A DNA stretch of 64,000 nt from Clarireedia homoeocarpa (GCA_001465935.1 LNKV01000070.1:1-64000); one strand, 5' to 3'; positions 11,213-25,270 are shown, counted from the first letter of the stretch. Translations and numbers: made by a program. The notes: generated by a model from the letters alone, not told the origin.

Positions 11213-13804
11213 AGCTGGCGCAACAAAGCAATTGGGTCGAGTTTAGGAGAGAAATGGATCATACTATTCCAAAATTCTGAATTGGTTCAATATTTCATTG
11301 AACCCCGGATCGAGGGATGAGTTGGGATACGCTTTTCCTAATGTGGAATCTGGTTTTGACTTTACTTTTTCTCCTCATATCTGAGACAGAAGAAAATTGA
11401 CAGCAATGTTGCTTGTTTTGATCAGCCTCGAAGTGACCACATCTGTGATCTTGTGACTTCCCAAATTAAGTCGAAAAGAGCCACCTTCTTCTAACCCAAG
11501 AGTGAGCCTGAATGCTGCTTCTCTTCGATAAGTCGGGCTGGCGTCATACAATTGTCATGGGTAAGCAGATGAAGGGCTGTGCCAATGAATTGCTTCTAGC
11601 AACACCTCCAAGGCCTCAGAAGCACCTATGGTAGAGCATGGGACAGCCGCTAGCAATCCGGAAACGGTAGCAAACGATCAAGTAAACCGACCTAGAGTAT
11701 TCCAACAAATGGTACTCTACAGCACAAGCTGCGTTCTGGGATTGCGCTCGATAGCATTCAAATGATGCTTGTTATCCAAGTCGGCCGTTTAAGCATTTCG
11801 CTGTGCGAAGATCTTACAATTCCACCTCGTCTGATCAGCACGCATACCATACCCCTAGCATGTACATCTGCGTTGGTGTTGAGGGTCCGGTTCGTAGGTG
11901 AAAAAGATTTCCTCTGCACTGACGGTTAGTGAACGTAAGCCATACGATCAATGTGAAGGAGAGCTCAATCCCCAATCAGAGATGAATCGCTGTGGGACGG
12001 AGTTAGAGACGGGATCTTCACAATGTCCACGTTTGCTTCGTACATCAGATGGTCATACAAAATGCTGTACCAACTTAGTAACAAATCTTATTCATCCACA
12101 ACGTCCCGACTCTCCAACACTTTCATCATTCCTTCTTCTCCCTCAATTCCATCCATAACCATCCTCCACAACATAAACTCACCACCCCCGCACAGCAAGA
12201 AAAGAGTTCACCCAATAGCGCCACGCACGGCTATCACGGCATCCCCACCCCCGTCTCCCGAAACATGCGATAGAGGTATGCCAGGTACCGAACGTACGGA
12301 CGCGCGAAGGGGTGACAAGGCGCACCTCGATCGATGTACCTTGACCATTTTTCCTCCACGCGCACAATCGCTCCACTAACGTAGGGCAGGGAAGGGTGCG
12401 TGCAGGAAGCTTTTTCCCCCCTGTAAAGGGAAGCGGTGGTGGCTTGCACTTGCTCCATCCCATATTTTTTGGGGTCTTGGGAATAAAAACCGTGTACGGG
12501 GTTTTCGGGAACTAACTAACCTTCGAAACTCTTGTGTTTAGGTTAGTATGGATGGAATAGGATGGGAAACCGACGGTAGGGCTTAGTCTGGGCCAGTCCG
12601 TTGGCTCGGCCTAGTTGTACCGGTACTTCTTCCTGCATGCGTGTAACTGGTGTTGTATGTACAGCATCTTGTCGCCAGACTTCTCCAGACACCCGCAATC
12701 GCAAGAGAAATGATGCTTGTTTGTGCAGGACCAGGAAGTTCTGTTGGCAGCGGAAACTTGCGGCTATGCTGCGCATGCGAATTCAAATTGTAGTAAGGAT
12801 CGGCACATAAACCCGAATGACCTTGTAAAAGAGAATGCACTGAGTGGTGCTTGGCACTTTCAGTATGGGGCTTTTGGTTTAACAGTTTGGAAGAAGTGGA
12901 AGAATTGAAGAAGTGGTGAATAGCTGTTAGTTCGTAAGGGCTTGGTTCGACCTAGTAGAATAGGTTGTAGCACTACTGTATAAATATTTTCTTTCGGTTG
13001 TTCCTCCTTCCATACTTCACACACTTTCACGATATCAGAAGCTGAGATTGATGGTGACTTTTACTTATCGTTTACGTACCTAAAGACCACCGAGGGCAGT
13101 TTCAACAGTAGCTCACCGCCTGCATAATACAATCGTTTATACAGGACCAATTCAGTGCGATGGATGTGTTTCGCAAGAGAAGAAGATTGTTGGATATCTC
13201 AGAAAGGCAAAGACCTAAAACAACAGAAACGGAAAACATAAGGGCATCAAGAACGAGCAACGTCAACCATATGCAAAAGGTCGAAGGGCGAAGATCAACT
13301 GCACAAAGGTATTCCCATCCGAATCATCACCAAGCCGCCCAAACCTGCCAAACCCAACCCGAGCTATCCCAACCCGCTCATACCAAAAGGAAAACTCACA
13401 AGGCTGAGTATGATATGACTACAGAAGACTCCCGTCAGTCAACGAAGAAAAATGTCGAGTTGTGACCCTTAGTCTCCAGAGTACTTTTCACACCACGCCA
13501 GTCCCGATTTAATCCAACCTGACCCGTCCCTTCCAATCCCGACTTGCCAAAACCGACACCGACACCTTTGATCCAACTCCAAGTCCCAACCATATATTTT
13601 TTTATTTTTTTGATCGTCCGCCTACAAAAGTTCATCCCCACAACGCCGAGTCTCGAAACATTTCCAGTTCCACCATGTTGATGTATATCCCTGTTCCGAC
13701 GCCAAACCCTTTAGTACCTACACAAGCGTTCCCGACCCACATATAGGTTTGCATGTATGTTGATATGTTGATAGGCTCGCGGAATGAAACCCAATACAGG
13801 GGGT
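11213..13804. other. Intergenic, no supported gene
   Basis: Lies between the start of the DUF5672 gene and the 3' end of the flbC-like gene. Several short open frames on both strands (12.0-12.8 and 13.1-13.6 kb) have no domain, no splice logic and biased low-complexity composition; I do not call them. The left part should contain the DUF5672 promoter. A pyrimidine-rich stretch at about 13475-13665 precedes the flbC 3' end. Confidence 0.5.
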
Positions 13805-15166
13805 TCATTGTGACAATTCCTTTCTCGCCATCTCTGGGCTGTTGTCATCTGTCGAATCGCTCAACACCTCGGACTTATCAACGGGCGACTGAGAAGTTCC
13901 GTTCTGGTTCGTTCCTTCGGTTGTATTCTTACCGCAACCTTTCACAAGTACGTGTCTCTGCAATTCAAGTTAGGTAGTGCACAAGCGAGGAAGGATTTCA
14001 GGCAAACGAACCTTCAAAGCATCCCTCCTTGAGAAGCTCTTTTCACAGTGGCCACAGGGAAATGGTTTCACTGCCAAATGAATTCGTTTGTGCCTCTTCA
14101 GGTCATGGTTTCGGTTGAAAGACTGAGGGCACTGGTCGCATTTGAAAGGTCGGTCGTTCTGTGGCTGTTGATGACCTGGGTGTTGTCCGAACATGGGTCC
14201 AGCCATCGGATGCTGAGCGAAGGACATGTTCATTCCCCCAAGTAAAGCCATCTGGCTGCCAGGATTATGCACGTTAGACATGATCGGTGCTGCTAATCCA
14301 GGCAGGTTATATGAGTATGGACGTGGCTGATAAGATTGATGTGCTCCTATTGAGGGATGCTGGGTGCCCGTTATGGGAGAAATGCGATTTGAAGGAGCGG
14401 AAGAAGAATTCGGTGATGTTTGAGTGGGAGATTGTTGTGCATATGCAGGGAAGTTCGACTGTTGAGGTGTGGATGAGGATGGGTAATAAGCAGGCGTTGG
14501 CGGCCCCCGTCCTCCATAGCTATCTGGTGCTTGAACGGATCCTTGCTGTGGTGCCTGTGAAGCTGACTGTTGCAGACTCATAATTCCGTTATTATTCATT
14601 TGCTGCTGCTGGCTTTGCGGAGCAAGAGTTGGCAAGTTATGTTGCCCACCAGATCCAGACATTGGCATGGAAGTTGCGAAGGGGGGAAGGCTCTCATACG
14701 GAGGTGGTGGCAGTCCTTCGCCCGATGTAGGGGATGTCGGATGTCGATTTGGATAATTCATTGAAGATGATGAATAGACTGGACGATTCATATAACTTTG
14801 CTGTTGAGCAAAGGATCCAGGTATTGCTGGCGCCGAAGAGAAGGTGAAGTTTGTTGATGAGCCCGGAGTCGGCCAAAAACCTGAGGGCTGATAAGGAGGG
14901 ACACCTGCAGCCGAACTTCCTGAACTTCCGCTATTGACACTTGAAGCTAATGGACTAAGGCCGTCACCTGGGACGGCCGGAGGTGTCAGAGCGTTGCCGG
15001 CGATGGCTGGAGTGGGTTGCGAGACACTTGTTGAAGCATATCCAGCATGTGGATATTTTTGCATTCCATTAAGATCCGGTGGGGGCAATTGGAATGTTGG
15101 AAGATTGGAAGCTGCGGACCTTCGAGCTGTGAAGCTCGGGGCGGTCTCCATTATATACAATGACAA
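13805..15166 (-). CDS. flbC: C2H2 zinc-finger regulator of conidiation, FlbC type
   Basis: Two exons, 15166-14012 and 13957-13805, give 435 aa (430 if the Met at 15151, METAPSF, is used). A long Ser/Pro/Gln-rich N-terminal region (1-338, with a Gln run near 215) is typical of a fungal activation or low-complexity domain. Two zinc fingers follow: FKCDQCPQSF...H (about 342-363) and FPCGHCEKSFSRRDALK|RHVLVKGC. The second is split by the 54-nt intron (GTTCGT...TGCAG) and closes with His and Cys rather than two His. The tail ends in a Ser/Asp-rich segment. This arrangement matches Aspergillus FlbC, a nuclear activator of the conidiation cascade; the role here is inferred. It has an unusually long gene-free upstream region (15.2-25.2 kb), as seen for developmental regulators with complex promoters. 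Confidence 0.85.
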
Positions 15167-15617
15167 AGTCCACGATGACGGCTAGTTTTTATAGGCGTTC
15201 AAATTTGTTGATACGATTTTTGATCGTTATTGCGTGTATTGTAAGTTCCGTGGCTCGTCTTTTCTGGTTGAGCCGCGCGCGCAGGACCGACGGTAGACAC
15301 GATATTTCTGTGGGGTTTTCTTCGTAGTCTCTTAATGACGAAAGGCTGTCATGAAAAGTTTGAGCCAAGATATATGGAAAATATAAAATATCAAGCAGAC
15401 AGATATCTTAATGAGTGAACATGTGGATTTTTGTAAGCACTTTTGCGATGGAGAATGTGGAGTTGTCGATCACCTGGATGGCGGCCGGGGAGGCGTCTGT
15501 TGATTTATGTAGCTTATTTGACTGTTAAGAATTGGTCCGTGTGCTTTGTTTTAATTTTTAAGATGCGTCTGGCTTGGGACAGCTGGGATGGGTGTTGAAA
15601 TCCTAGACGGGAAGCAT

Positions 15618-15662
15618 GCATTGCTGGTGCTGGTGCTGGGTGCTGGTGCTGGGTGCTGGTAG
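15618..15662. repeat. Tandem repeat of GCTGGT units
   Basis: Perfect to near-perfect hexamer array, interrupted by GGGTGCTGGTGCT variants, about 450 bp upstream of the flbC start. It is followed by a G-rich polypurine tract to about 15780. Confidence 0.9.
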
Positions 15663-15908
15663 GGGCATAGGTGTGAGGTGGGCGTGGGCGTGGGCGTAGG
15701 GGAAGGGGAAGGGGAAGTGGGAAAGGACGAAGGGGATGGTGGGATGTAAATGGGGACGGGGATGGGGACGGGGGGGTAAGATGTCTAGTGATATCTTTGG
15801 GAGACCAGGGTCTGGGTTGTGGGTGGGTAGGTGGGTAGGTAGAGATGTTTATTATCGTCGAGATGGGGGAGCAATAGGAGTTCTGCTCCGAGGGACTTTA
15901 CTACTTGG

Positions 15909-15945
15909 GATGAGCAGATGAGCAGATGAGCAGATGAGCAGAGGA
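15909..15945. repeat. Tandem octamer repeat (atgagcag)
   Basis: Four or more adjoining copies of atgagcag or gagcagatg, upstream of flbC. Confidence 0.9.
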
Positions 15946-16372
15946 GGATGCGGAGCTGGCTGTACGAAGTATACGTCCCTGCGTATGTAAGGCTAATAGT
16001 AAGAGGTAAGAGGTACGAGGTACGAGGTAAGAAAATAAGAGGCCAGAAAAAGGTAAGCAAAAGGTCTTTTTTGCTCCGTTTCCTTTCTTTTCGCTCTTCG
16101 CAGCTTCCTAGCTTTTCCCACTAACCCATATGTGTGTGCAGCGCGAACGGAGCATCGATTGGACTGAGCGATCGAAATGATCTTCCCGGGATTGTATTGT
16201 TTGAATCCAAGTTCAGGTCCAGACAAGGATATTTGGGAGTTCAGGTTTTTCCGATTTTCGGTTACTGGGTCTGCTTTCCAGCTGATACTCCTCATCGATA
16301 TTAAGGATCCTACAATAGGGATAGCTCGGGAAGCATTAATTATTTGTTATCATCAAATTGCTCCAATACCGA

Positions 16373-16420
16373 AGACGAGGACGAGGACGAGGGCGCGGAC
16401 GAGGACAAAGACGAAGCGTA
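16373..16420. repeat. GAGGAC-type hexamer repeat
   Basis: About eight imperfect hexamer copies (gaggac, gcggac, aaagac). In one frame it would encode an Arg-Thr run, but no real gene surrounds it. Confidence 0.85.
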
Positions 16421-16534
16421 GACAGCTTGTCAAAATTCGGGAGAAAGGAAGCGCGCACATGTCTCGTGCCATGAAATTAGGCCAGGCCAGAGAGATTATT
16501 CGCCGGAACTGTTCTGTTTACTGTACATGGCAAC

Positions 16535-16575
16535 AAGTCTCTCGTCTCTCGTCTCTCGTCTAGTCTCTCATCTCC
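16535..16575. repeat. Tandem heptamer repeat (tctcgtc)
   Basis: About five copies of tctcgtc, the last ones degenerate. Confidence 0.85.
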
Positions 16576-17809
16576 AAATCCAAATCTAAATCTAGATGCA
16601 TAGTGCTACTCTTGTACCACGATGTACAAGAAGATGTATCTAGCTGGGCTGTCCCTCGGATGGATTTGCACCTGGAATTAGATTTATTGAATGGCTACAA
16701 ATGGTAATGAAATAGTAATGGTGTAAAGTAAGCGCGTGGGGTCGCAGGTTTATCCACTTTCACTTGCTTTTTTTCGTTGAATCTGCTCTGTCGTATCCCT
16801 TCCTTTCATGCTACCTCGTAGACTTGTAGAATCGCGACCAGTATACAGCTACTCTGGGCGGCTAATAGAAAGGCCTGATAACTTATCATATGATTGTAGA
16901 GACGGGACAGACACCCAGGTATTTGCATATGGAGTCGCGAAACGTGCAGGTGCGCAGTCAACCAGTGCTGCGTACCTTACCTTCGCTTTTCCCAATTGCT
17001 AATAGCTTTCCTTTGTTTTTCTTGCCGTCCTGCGAAATAAATAAAAAAGAAGACAAAATCAAAGCAAAACCACTCACTGTATGCTGATCCCGAGGTCGTT
17101 TCTTTTCGTTCCCATCGTTTTTTTGCTTTTCGGAAATGGCCCAAGACATGTGGGATAGGTCTGGCTTGGGTATGGTATGGGGTAGAAGGGGGGAAGGGGA
17201 GAAGGGGAGGGCAGAAGGGCCAAGGGAGGAAAAACGAGTTGAGCAGGGATCCAGATTGGTTTTCGACTATTAGTGCGAGAGAGTGCGAGTGTCTAGAGTG
17301 TCTAGAGTGTCTAGACTAGACCCGACGGAGGGTACGAAGCAGAGGAGGCGTCTTTACCAGTTTTTCGTGCTTGGCTAGAGCCCACCCGATCCCAAAGCTT
17401 TCAGCCAGAATCTGGGATTTTCCTGATCGGCGCAGCGGCGCATCGGCTCATCGACCTTAGACTTTGGACCTTAGATTTGCAATATTGAAAGTATTACGGT
17501 ACGGTAAATTGAGCTTTCTAGATCCTTATGTGTGTGATCCCAGGAAAAGTAACTTTCTATAGCCCCCCATGCCCATGTTATTGGGGCGCCGAGGGTCCTT
17601 TTCCTCGGTACGGTACGAAAGCACATGTACCTAGATTGAGGTAGGTACCTTATCTCCTTTTGAATGTAACAGCGCTCTTGCTGGTGGGACAGTGTACTTG
17701 CCGGAGACTGACAGAAATCATTTTCATCCCGTCCGAACGCTATGCCCCATCCGTCTTCTTTTCCGTTCATTCAATAGGACTTGAGGGAAAGCTGCACACT
17801 GTACATAAA

Positions 17810-17942
17810 CTGCAGACTGTAGACTGTAGACTGTAGACTGTAGTTGGTAGATTGTAGACTTTACAGTGTAGGCAATGTAGGCAATGTAGGCAATGTAGGC
17901 AGTGTAGACAGTGTAGACTGCAGAGTGCAGACTGCATTTCAG
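17810..17942. repeat. Compound minisatellite (actgtag, then gtaggcaat units)
   Basis: Heptamer actgtag repeats (about 17814-17842) pass into 9-bp gtaggcaat/tgtaggcag repeats (about 17869-17905) and back to gtagact-like units. The shared core gtag suggests stepwise evolution of one array. Confidence 0.9.
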
Positions 17943-18615
17943 GCCTTGCCTTGCAGGTGCAATAGCTACTAGTTACATCCTTGTCATCCTCGGAGCAATT
18001 AACTGAACCTGTGACAAGAAATCTATCATTTCTTTTGGTAGAAAGTACTTACTGTACAGCAGCGGAGATATACCACTCACTTGTGTGTGTACAGGATTCT
18101 AGTTGACCACTTGACGAAGAGCATGCCTAGGGCGTTTCGTTATTAAGCATAAATTTCTCTGATGGTATTAGCGACAGTGAGCGTGAGGCTAGATCAAACT
18201 GTCTCATCTCCTTGCGTAGCTTCACCGGCTGTATAGGTACTCCTAAGTGCTCCCAGGTACTCCGTACACGTTTGCTCTAGCTATACTGAGCGAAACACCT
18301 AATTCTACCAGGTACCCAGAAACGTTTGCGTTACTTTCTAGTTGAGCATTGATCCAGCGCACTGACAGTATCTTTTCGCTGTTCAAAGAAGTCACTAACT
18401 TACTACTTATGGAGAATCTGGAGCGAGCTGGAGTTAGAACTTCAGACGCATAGACCAGGACCGGTGGATCCATGATTGATTGGCGTATTTTAAGCTTCGG
18501 GGACCATCTTTCTAATCCTTGTGCGGTGCATGATGAGTGCTGTGCTTACTCAAAGCTGGGATGGGAAGCTAGAGCGAGAGAAGGAGACAGCGAGCGAGAG
18601 ACTTCAGGGAGGTAG

Positions 18616-18650
18616 GCTAAGATAGGATAAGATAGGATAAGACAGGATGT
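18616..18650. repeat. Tandem decamer repeat (ataggataag)
   Basis: Three to four copies of ataggataag. A separate trinucleotide or heptamer gatggat array follows at about 18682-18708. Confidence 0.85.
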
Positions 18651-21600
18651 GATGGAAATGGGAGGGTAAGATCCGTCGCATGAATGATGGATGATGGATG
18701 ATGATGACTTTTAGTCAATTATACTATTTTGGATGATTCTTATCAATGATCAAGGACTGCCTGTACTATATATCATCATTCTGTGATATCTATTCTTAAC
18801 TACTCGTCCTTCGAATTCATCACCTCTACCGCACGTCGCGTATTTTTTCCTATGTACAGCTATCTATAAAAGACCGGAGAGAGCATGGTGCAGGAAACAG
18901 CATCGACACTTACTATCCAAGTCCATATTGCGGTAGGCATGAAACTAATACTTGAAAGACAAAATCTCGTCTCCTTTTGAGTTTCATACACATGAATAGT
19001 CCTCCTCCCAGCCAATACTGGCTATCCAGATGGCCCGTCTACAATCTGTCTAGAGCATGTACAAAGTAGCAAGCACAACAATACCTACTATACAGTACAA
19101 CCATATATAATCACAGTATGATCAGGCAGCATTAATAATCCCAACTACATTCCCAATTTACTTTAATTTTTCAGCTGCTTGCTCATTCACTGTTGAATAG
19201 CCCGAACAACCATCTCTTCTCCTTGTCTTAGAGCATCTTGGCCACCCTGAACCATCCCACTTATTCAGTTCTGGTCAATGTTGACACAATTTATTACATA
19301 GATGGATTTGATTAAGGACACATTCAATTCTCAGGTCCTTGTCACTACCCAAGGTCATCGCTATCCTATAAAGTTCTCACGCATGACTAACTCAGCTCAC
19401 CCCGCTAAATAGCAAACGATTGGCAACAAACCGGTAGCACACACTGTTCGCTAGATCATCTAAGCTTTATGTGATTGGCCTAATCGTTTATTTTGCCCCA
19501 TTGGGGTTTGGCCGGTAGGTTTCTCAATGTTCTAGACCGCCTCTTTCATGGCTACCTTTTGACTTTCCATTTTTCCTTTTCCCTTTTTTCCCTTTTCCGT
19601 ATATAAATCTCAAGTTAGAATGGTGATTCAACAGGAAATATCTGCTGTAACGACAATCCAACGGCATACGGGACAATACGGGGCATTTCAAGGGCAAGGG
19701 CGCAGTCGAGGCCCGCGACCAAGTACTAGATGTCGACAGATATTGTATATACATACAACTACGACACATACAGTACTCAATATTCTTAATAAGAACCTTC
19801 CAAAATAATCGTTGTGATTTTGTCCCACCCACCTCCAACAAAGAAACAATCTTTCATGGATCATAGCTCGGAAACCTCCCCTAACAAGCCATTCCCACAA
19901 CCATATTTTGGGGGGGGGGGGCGCCGTCGCTACACATTTTTGTTCTCATCCCCAGATTCTACTAAGGCCTATAGAGTATTGATCAGCATAGCTTAATTTT
20001 TTCCTCATCTGTCACTCGTCCTGCTGCTTTTCATTAATATCAGACCACCAGAATAAGCCCCATACTTCACATGGATATCCCATACGGAAAATAGCCTCAT
20101 ACACCCTCTTCAGCCTGTCTTAGGCCCCCTTACTTTGAAATTTCTGAGAGTGTGTGCATCGTGCATAGTTAGGAATTCTTGGGTCAATTTGTCTTTTTCG
20201 CGCTCACTTCCTATTCCAACGACATACCTAAGCTCCGACTTAGACGTGCTTTCTTCTAAGGTAGACCGCTTCGCACTTTTAGCTAGCAGTAAGACGGACT
20301 TGGCTTCCGCTCCTCCATGCCACCATCATCATTCTCGGGCGAAAGAGATATCCTTGAAATGCTGGAGCCTGAAGCTCCCGGCAGATACTGTGTCACCCCA
20401 GACCCTCTGAAATAAGCCTAGGTATTTTATTTTGGCTTGCTCTGCAACCCTTAAAGGCATTAGTCCTGAGAGCTCGTTGCGCAAAGTAAGGGCGGTAACG
20501 GTCGGAACGCACAGTGCTCACAATGATCACGATGAACGATAGAAGAAACACTTTCTAAAATCAGTGATATCATGGTTAACTTATGGCAATCATTTCTTGT
20601 TGCTATGCGGAGCCCAATTACTCATACTGTACTAGATTCTACCGGACTGTACATAGGATGATGATGATACGAGAAGGAACTATTACATACTTGCTGGCCT
20701 TGCTTGCCTCACTCGCCTACCTACCTATCAACATTCCGATCTACCAACCTAACGACCTACCGCATGCCCACCTTGGTAAGTAAAGTAAGTAAGGTATAAA
20801 TGAACTTATCCATGATCCTCTGCCCTCTTTTCATTTCAGCTTACCTCTGCATTACTCATTCGGCTGCCGGATTCTCTATTGCAGGATATCTCTGCATATC
20901 CTGCGCTCTCGACAGCAAATGACGGCCCCCCATCGCTTACCTAGATCCCCTTAAGCCCTTTTTCCCAGCACGACGGGTGTGGCATACTTTGGTGTCCTCG
21001 TTCCCTTGTGCTGATGGCTTCCACCCGTACCCAAATGTGCATACGATACTTCGGTACTGGTAACCTTGTCAGAGCTTCCAGAAGCTTGTGACAAGGAACT
21101 TCAACCATACCATCGGCCATCGACCCCATCTCCTCGATGTGCCACCTTACAGCGTCGGAATCCTCCATGGGCATGCAGTTGCTTACTTTGAGCTCCGAAG
21201 ACTCACATAATTACCACCCACCCAATCAATTCTAGCTGGTGACATATCGGAGCCGCATACCGTAAGTTTTTTAGTTCTCCATCTGCAGACCGGATATAGA
21301 TTGACAAAGTCTTGAGTTTCGAACGACACATAAATATCTCGACCTGCCAAGACGCCCTTGCTTACTATATCGCACTACTTTCCCCTTTGACTGCGAATGC
21401 AGCAGGTAAACTGTTGCAGGTAAACTGTTACAGGTCAGGATTCGACAACCTGCGCAACCATCCCCAAGAGTCACTTTGAACATGGCGGTGTGATCCTTGA
21501 TTGCCATGCGTACCTAGGTAGGGACTGCAACATAATCCGCAGAGACTTTGATTCATATAGATACTGCAGCGCAAGCTAGAACGGAGAAACCCCTAGACAT

Positions 21601-24600
21601 TAGACGGACACCACACTGATTATCCATTATCATCTTCTTCTTCCAGTCCAATCACACTCATTAGATTTGTTACAACTGATGAAAGGTTTGTACAACAGCA
21701 TGTTTCAAAGGGGGGCAATGAGCACTGCAGGACAGGATCTTGCGAGTATATGCATCCCAACTCTTAACATCTCGATTCTAATTCCCCGGAATCACGACGC
21801 TGATAATGTGGCGTTTACCTTAAGCCTACTACTTTAAATTTACCCGCATTCCGCAGGAAGAACGGAATAATGACACCGGGAAACACTTCGAGTCAGCAAA
21901 TTACTTCGTGCCTGCATGAAATTTGCCGCTATCGTCAAATATATCGTCCGTTACAAACTTATCTCGCCTCAAGGTCAATAGTTTCTGGTTTAACAAGCTG
22001 CAGCCATGTTACTACATCTATCTTCAAATCGGAACATCCTAAAATTGGATACCAGGTCAACGTTGTACTCACCAATGTACCTAGGTGTCACGAACCACTC
22101 CCCAACACGTCGTTCAACGGATTGACAGCTTCAGCTCTCGGTCTTGGCCTACCTCTCATACCCGCATATTAAAATTGATACATAGGTACTGTATACGCGA
22201 AATGCCTGCAGCACCTCAGGGATCAGCGATGAGTGTTTCCTTGTTCCCTGTGGTCCTGCTTCATTCGTGTAGGCACCGCGACGATCAATATCTAGTGATA
22301 CAAGTTTTCCCATTCCATTACTTTTTTGCTTCCATAACAGGATTGAATTAAGTGTCACGTCGTGATCATCATAGGCAGGATTTCACCTCGGCGGAGTTTC
22401 GTTTCTTTTTACACATTCCTATCTCCCTGAGACCGGCGTTTCCCTTTGCATAATCATCTCTGATTCACTGCGCGAGCCTTTCCAGCCGCACCGCTTCTAC
22501 CTGTTATACCGCCCGTAAGACATTTCTTCTAGAGCATCAAGTATGTTATTCGGTAGGTAAGCCTCTCAGCTAAACGGTATCTGTTAGACCGCCTTACCGC
22601 AGGTTAGGCGGTGCCTCATGAGATCGTAGATCAGGGGAATTTGTATCAAAACTTGGTCCTCTTGTTGATCATATTTTTTTTGGAGTTGCAGCCAGAAGGA
22701 TTCGTTAGATCAAACTGCGACTCTACATTTCTGCCTACCGGTCAGAGAAGTTGATGAGCAATGAGCTGCCTGGACATCCCATTGCAGCTCTGTACAAACT
22801 TGTCTTGCAGACAGACTGATATGTGTTCGGAGCATTTCATCCACTTCCATCTCTAAATAATGTGACGGATTTGTTTTCGCCCCTAAGTTTTGGCGGTAAC
22901 TGAATCCTCTAAAAAGACGCCCGATGCGCTATTTCATATATTGAAACTGCCTTGATGCGGGAAACAAAATATCGCAAGTAGCCTTGAATGTTTATCCGTC
23001 TGTCGCAGATTTACGACAGGATTCAAAAATAGTTTAGTCTGCGAAGTGCAACAAAATATTCTTTCTTGATGGACCTGGGGGCTACAAGATAACTTTCTGC
23101 CGAGTGAAGCTACGCGCTGACCCAATGCCAGCTAACATTCGCTTGGTATAGAGGAATGCTCCTACATCACTGTGATGATGAAGTGGGAATACGATTGCAG
23201 ACAGTTGAGCTGCGATATCTAAAGTTCAAAACTGTATCTAAGTAGTAGTTCAAACTGGGATGATGCCGTCCATCATTCCCCTCCCCCCCTTAAATCCGTC
23301 TCCCCTAGCCTGGCTTCCTAGATCCAAACTTACAAGCCTCAACACATCTACCCGCTGTGCACATCACCGTACCAGTCTCCTTCAGTTGAATGGAAACTCT
23401 ACGTGTTCGTGATTAAACTTCACAGAATGTCATTTCCCAGAAACTAAGACGCATAGCTCTACTTCACTGATTCTTTAACTTTCTCACTTAACTCGAATCG
23501 GTGAATTCCCTCGTTGTCCGGCACCAAGTTAATTGATTTACACATGACAGGGTAACTCTCTTCATTACTAGCTTCACCTAAACCAGTGCGCTCATAGCAC
23601 GCTCGCTGGCAGTCAGTAGATCACTACTCAAAGTGAGCTCGAGCCTTGGCCGAAAAGTGTTCAAAGTCAATTGATTGACATGTACTTCAGCATCCTCCAC
23701 CTTACAGGAATGAAGTTAGTTCGGACTAGACCGTCCACACGTACCTTTTTCTGCCCTATAAAAATCCATGCCCGTTATGCATTTAGTCCAGACTGAATAT
23801 CGTCCATGAGCATTTGAATATGTGCCAAGGTGAGGCGAATCTTCTGTTTCATGACATCTTCGCGAAGCATTCAGTCCAATGGATTTGAGCCCATAGTCTT
23901 TATGAGATAGGACCGACAAACATATAGTTTATTTACCGCACTATCCACGAACCACGACCGTTCTGCATCTACAATGATCGGCTCTTCAGACTGACATACA
24001 CAGCTAGAAGAAATAATAAAACCACCAGTCCCGAACCCGCGCAGCTGGAAACCTTCTCTCATGACTCCCTGGTGATCCACTGGTTTGGAGTGGTGCGGTA
24101 CGAAGCCACATGCAAGTTGGTAAATAATTAAAAGAGAAGAGCAATAGAAGCTTACCGTTGCTAAGAGCTAGGTTAGGCTACGGTGGAGTCGTTCTTCGTC
24201 TCTTCTAGCGCATGATATAGATTTATGTTGGGGGTGAAGAGAGAGAAGGGGGTGGGCGGGCGCCAGGGAGCTTTGGAAATAGGCATCTAGATGTAGATAC
24301 CGAGTGATTGACTAGAGAAGGAACAGAGAGAAGATGGCGAGAAAGGGAGGCTAGGGTAGTGTGAAAGTGTGCACAAGACCCGTAGAAGCTATAAGAATAT
24401 GTGGCTAATTTATACATGAATGTAAGTGAATGTTGGATTTGAAGTCAAGGAATGGGCATTGGACAGTAATAAGCGCGGTGAAAGTGAGCAAGCACTGAGA
24501 ACATCGACGTGCAAACACCCCCACAGTGAGCAGACTTTAGATATTCAAGTTTCTGAGCTTCACCCAATGCACCCAAGGAGAAAGTGCTCATCATGCACAT

Positions 24601-25270
24601 GTCGCCATCCATCTACGACTACAGTAAATCCCATTTAAATAACATTCGCATCTTCTGGACTCCATCTCATCACGATTATGCCTCTCACTGGCGTTGCTAT
24701 CTAGATCATCCCCACAAGCCCTTCTATATCCCCTATGTTTCCTCGACGCGGTCTTCAGCAATTCCTCCTAAGCGGACGACCTAAAGAGGCAGAGACTCAC
24801 CACTCTACTAAACAGCTCCTTGAAGATCATAAGACAAGAGATGAGGCCACTGAAATTTCTCCCATGCGAATTCCTCCCATTTCCCTTCTAGGCGTTGCCC
24901 TCTATATGCAGAAAGCTTACTATTCATAATCTTACAATCACGTCCTGGACCGTAACAAGCGCATCGTGCCGCGAAATTAAAGCCAGAGAACATGGCCTAA
25001 GATGACCCCATGAGTAATGTTAATGACCGTTTATAGGCCATGTATATACATTTTTACAATCTGTTACATTATATCCACCCGCATGGCCCGCCAGCGTCGC
25101 ACTTAACGATTCGCTATGCTATGCTTTGCTATTTGAATACAGGACTATGTTCAAACCTTACGACACGCTATGCATGATATGAAATTCTCCCTCTCATACC
25201 CCTCTCCATATACACACTATCTCAACCCCTTCAGATTTCAATCATATTCATATCTTCTAACAACAACCCC

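Larger units (their letters stand above)
15167..25270. other. 10-kb gene-poor region upstream of flbC
   Basis: No open frame here has a domain, plausible intron structure or sustained coding character. The region has ordinary base composition, so it is not RIP-degraded. It is rich in tandem repeats between 15.6 and 18.7 kb (listed separately), and has a G homopolymer at about 19909-19921. It lies between the 5' end of flbC and the 3' end of fumarase, so all upstream control DNA available to flbC is here. Long 5' UTR exons or a non-coding transcript are possible but cannot be seen from sequence. Confidence 0.5.

Noticed and set aside
12179..12463. Overlapping open frames on both strands near 12.2-12.8 kb
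   Set aside because: Three or more frames are open over the same stretch, a sign of GC-rich non-coding sequence rather than a gene.
16177..16563. 128-codon open frame with an Arg-Thr repeat, plus strand
   Set aside because: The repeat comes from a GAGGAC-type microsatellite; the rest has no domain and no conserved look.
22745..22825. Possible C/D snoRNA (TTGATGA ... CTGA)
   Set aside because: C box is imperfect, no terminal stem, and no recognisable guide.
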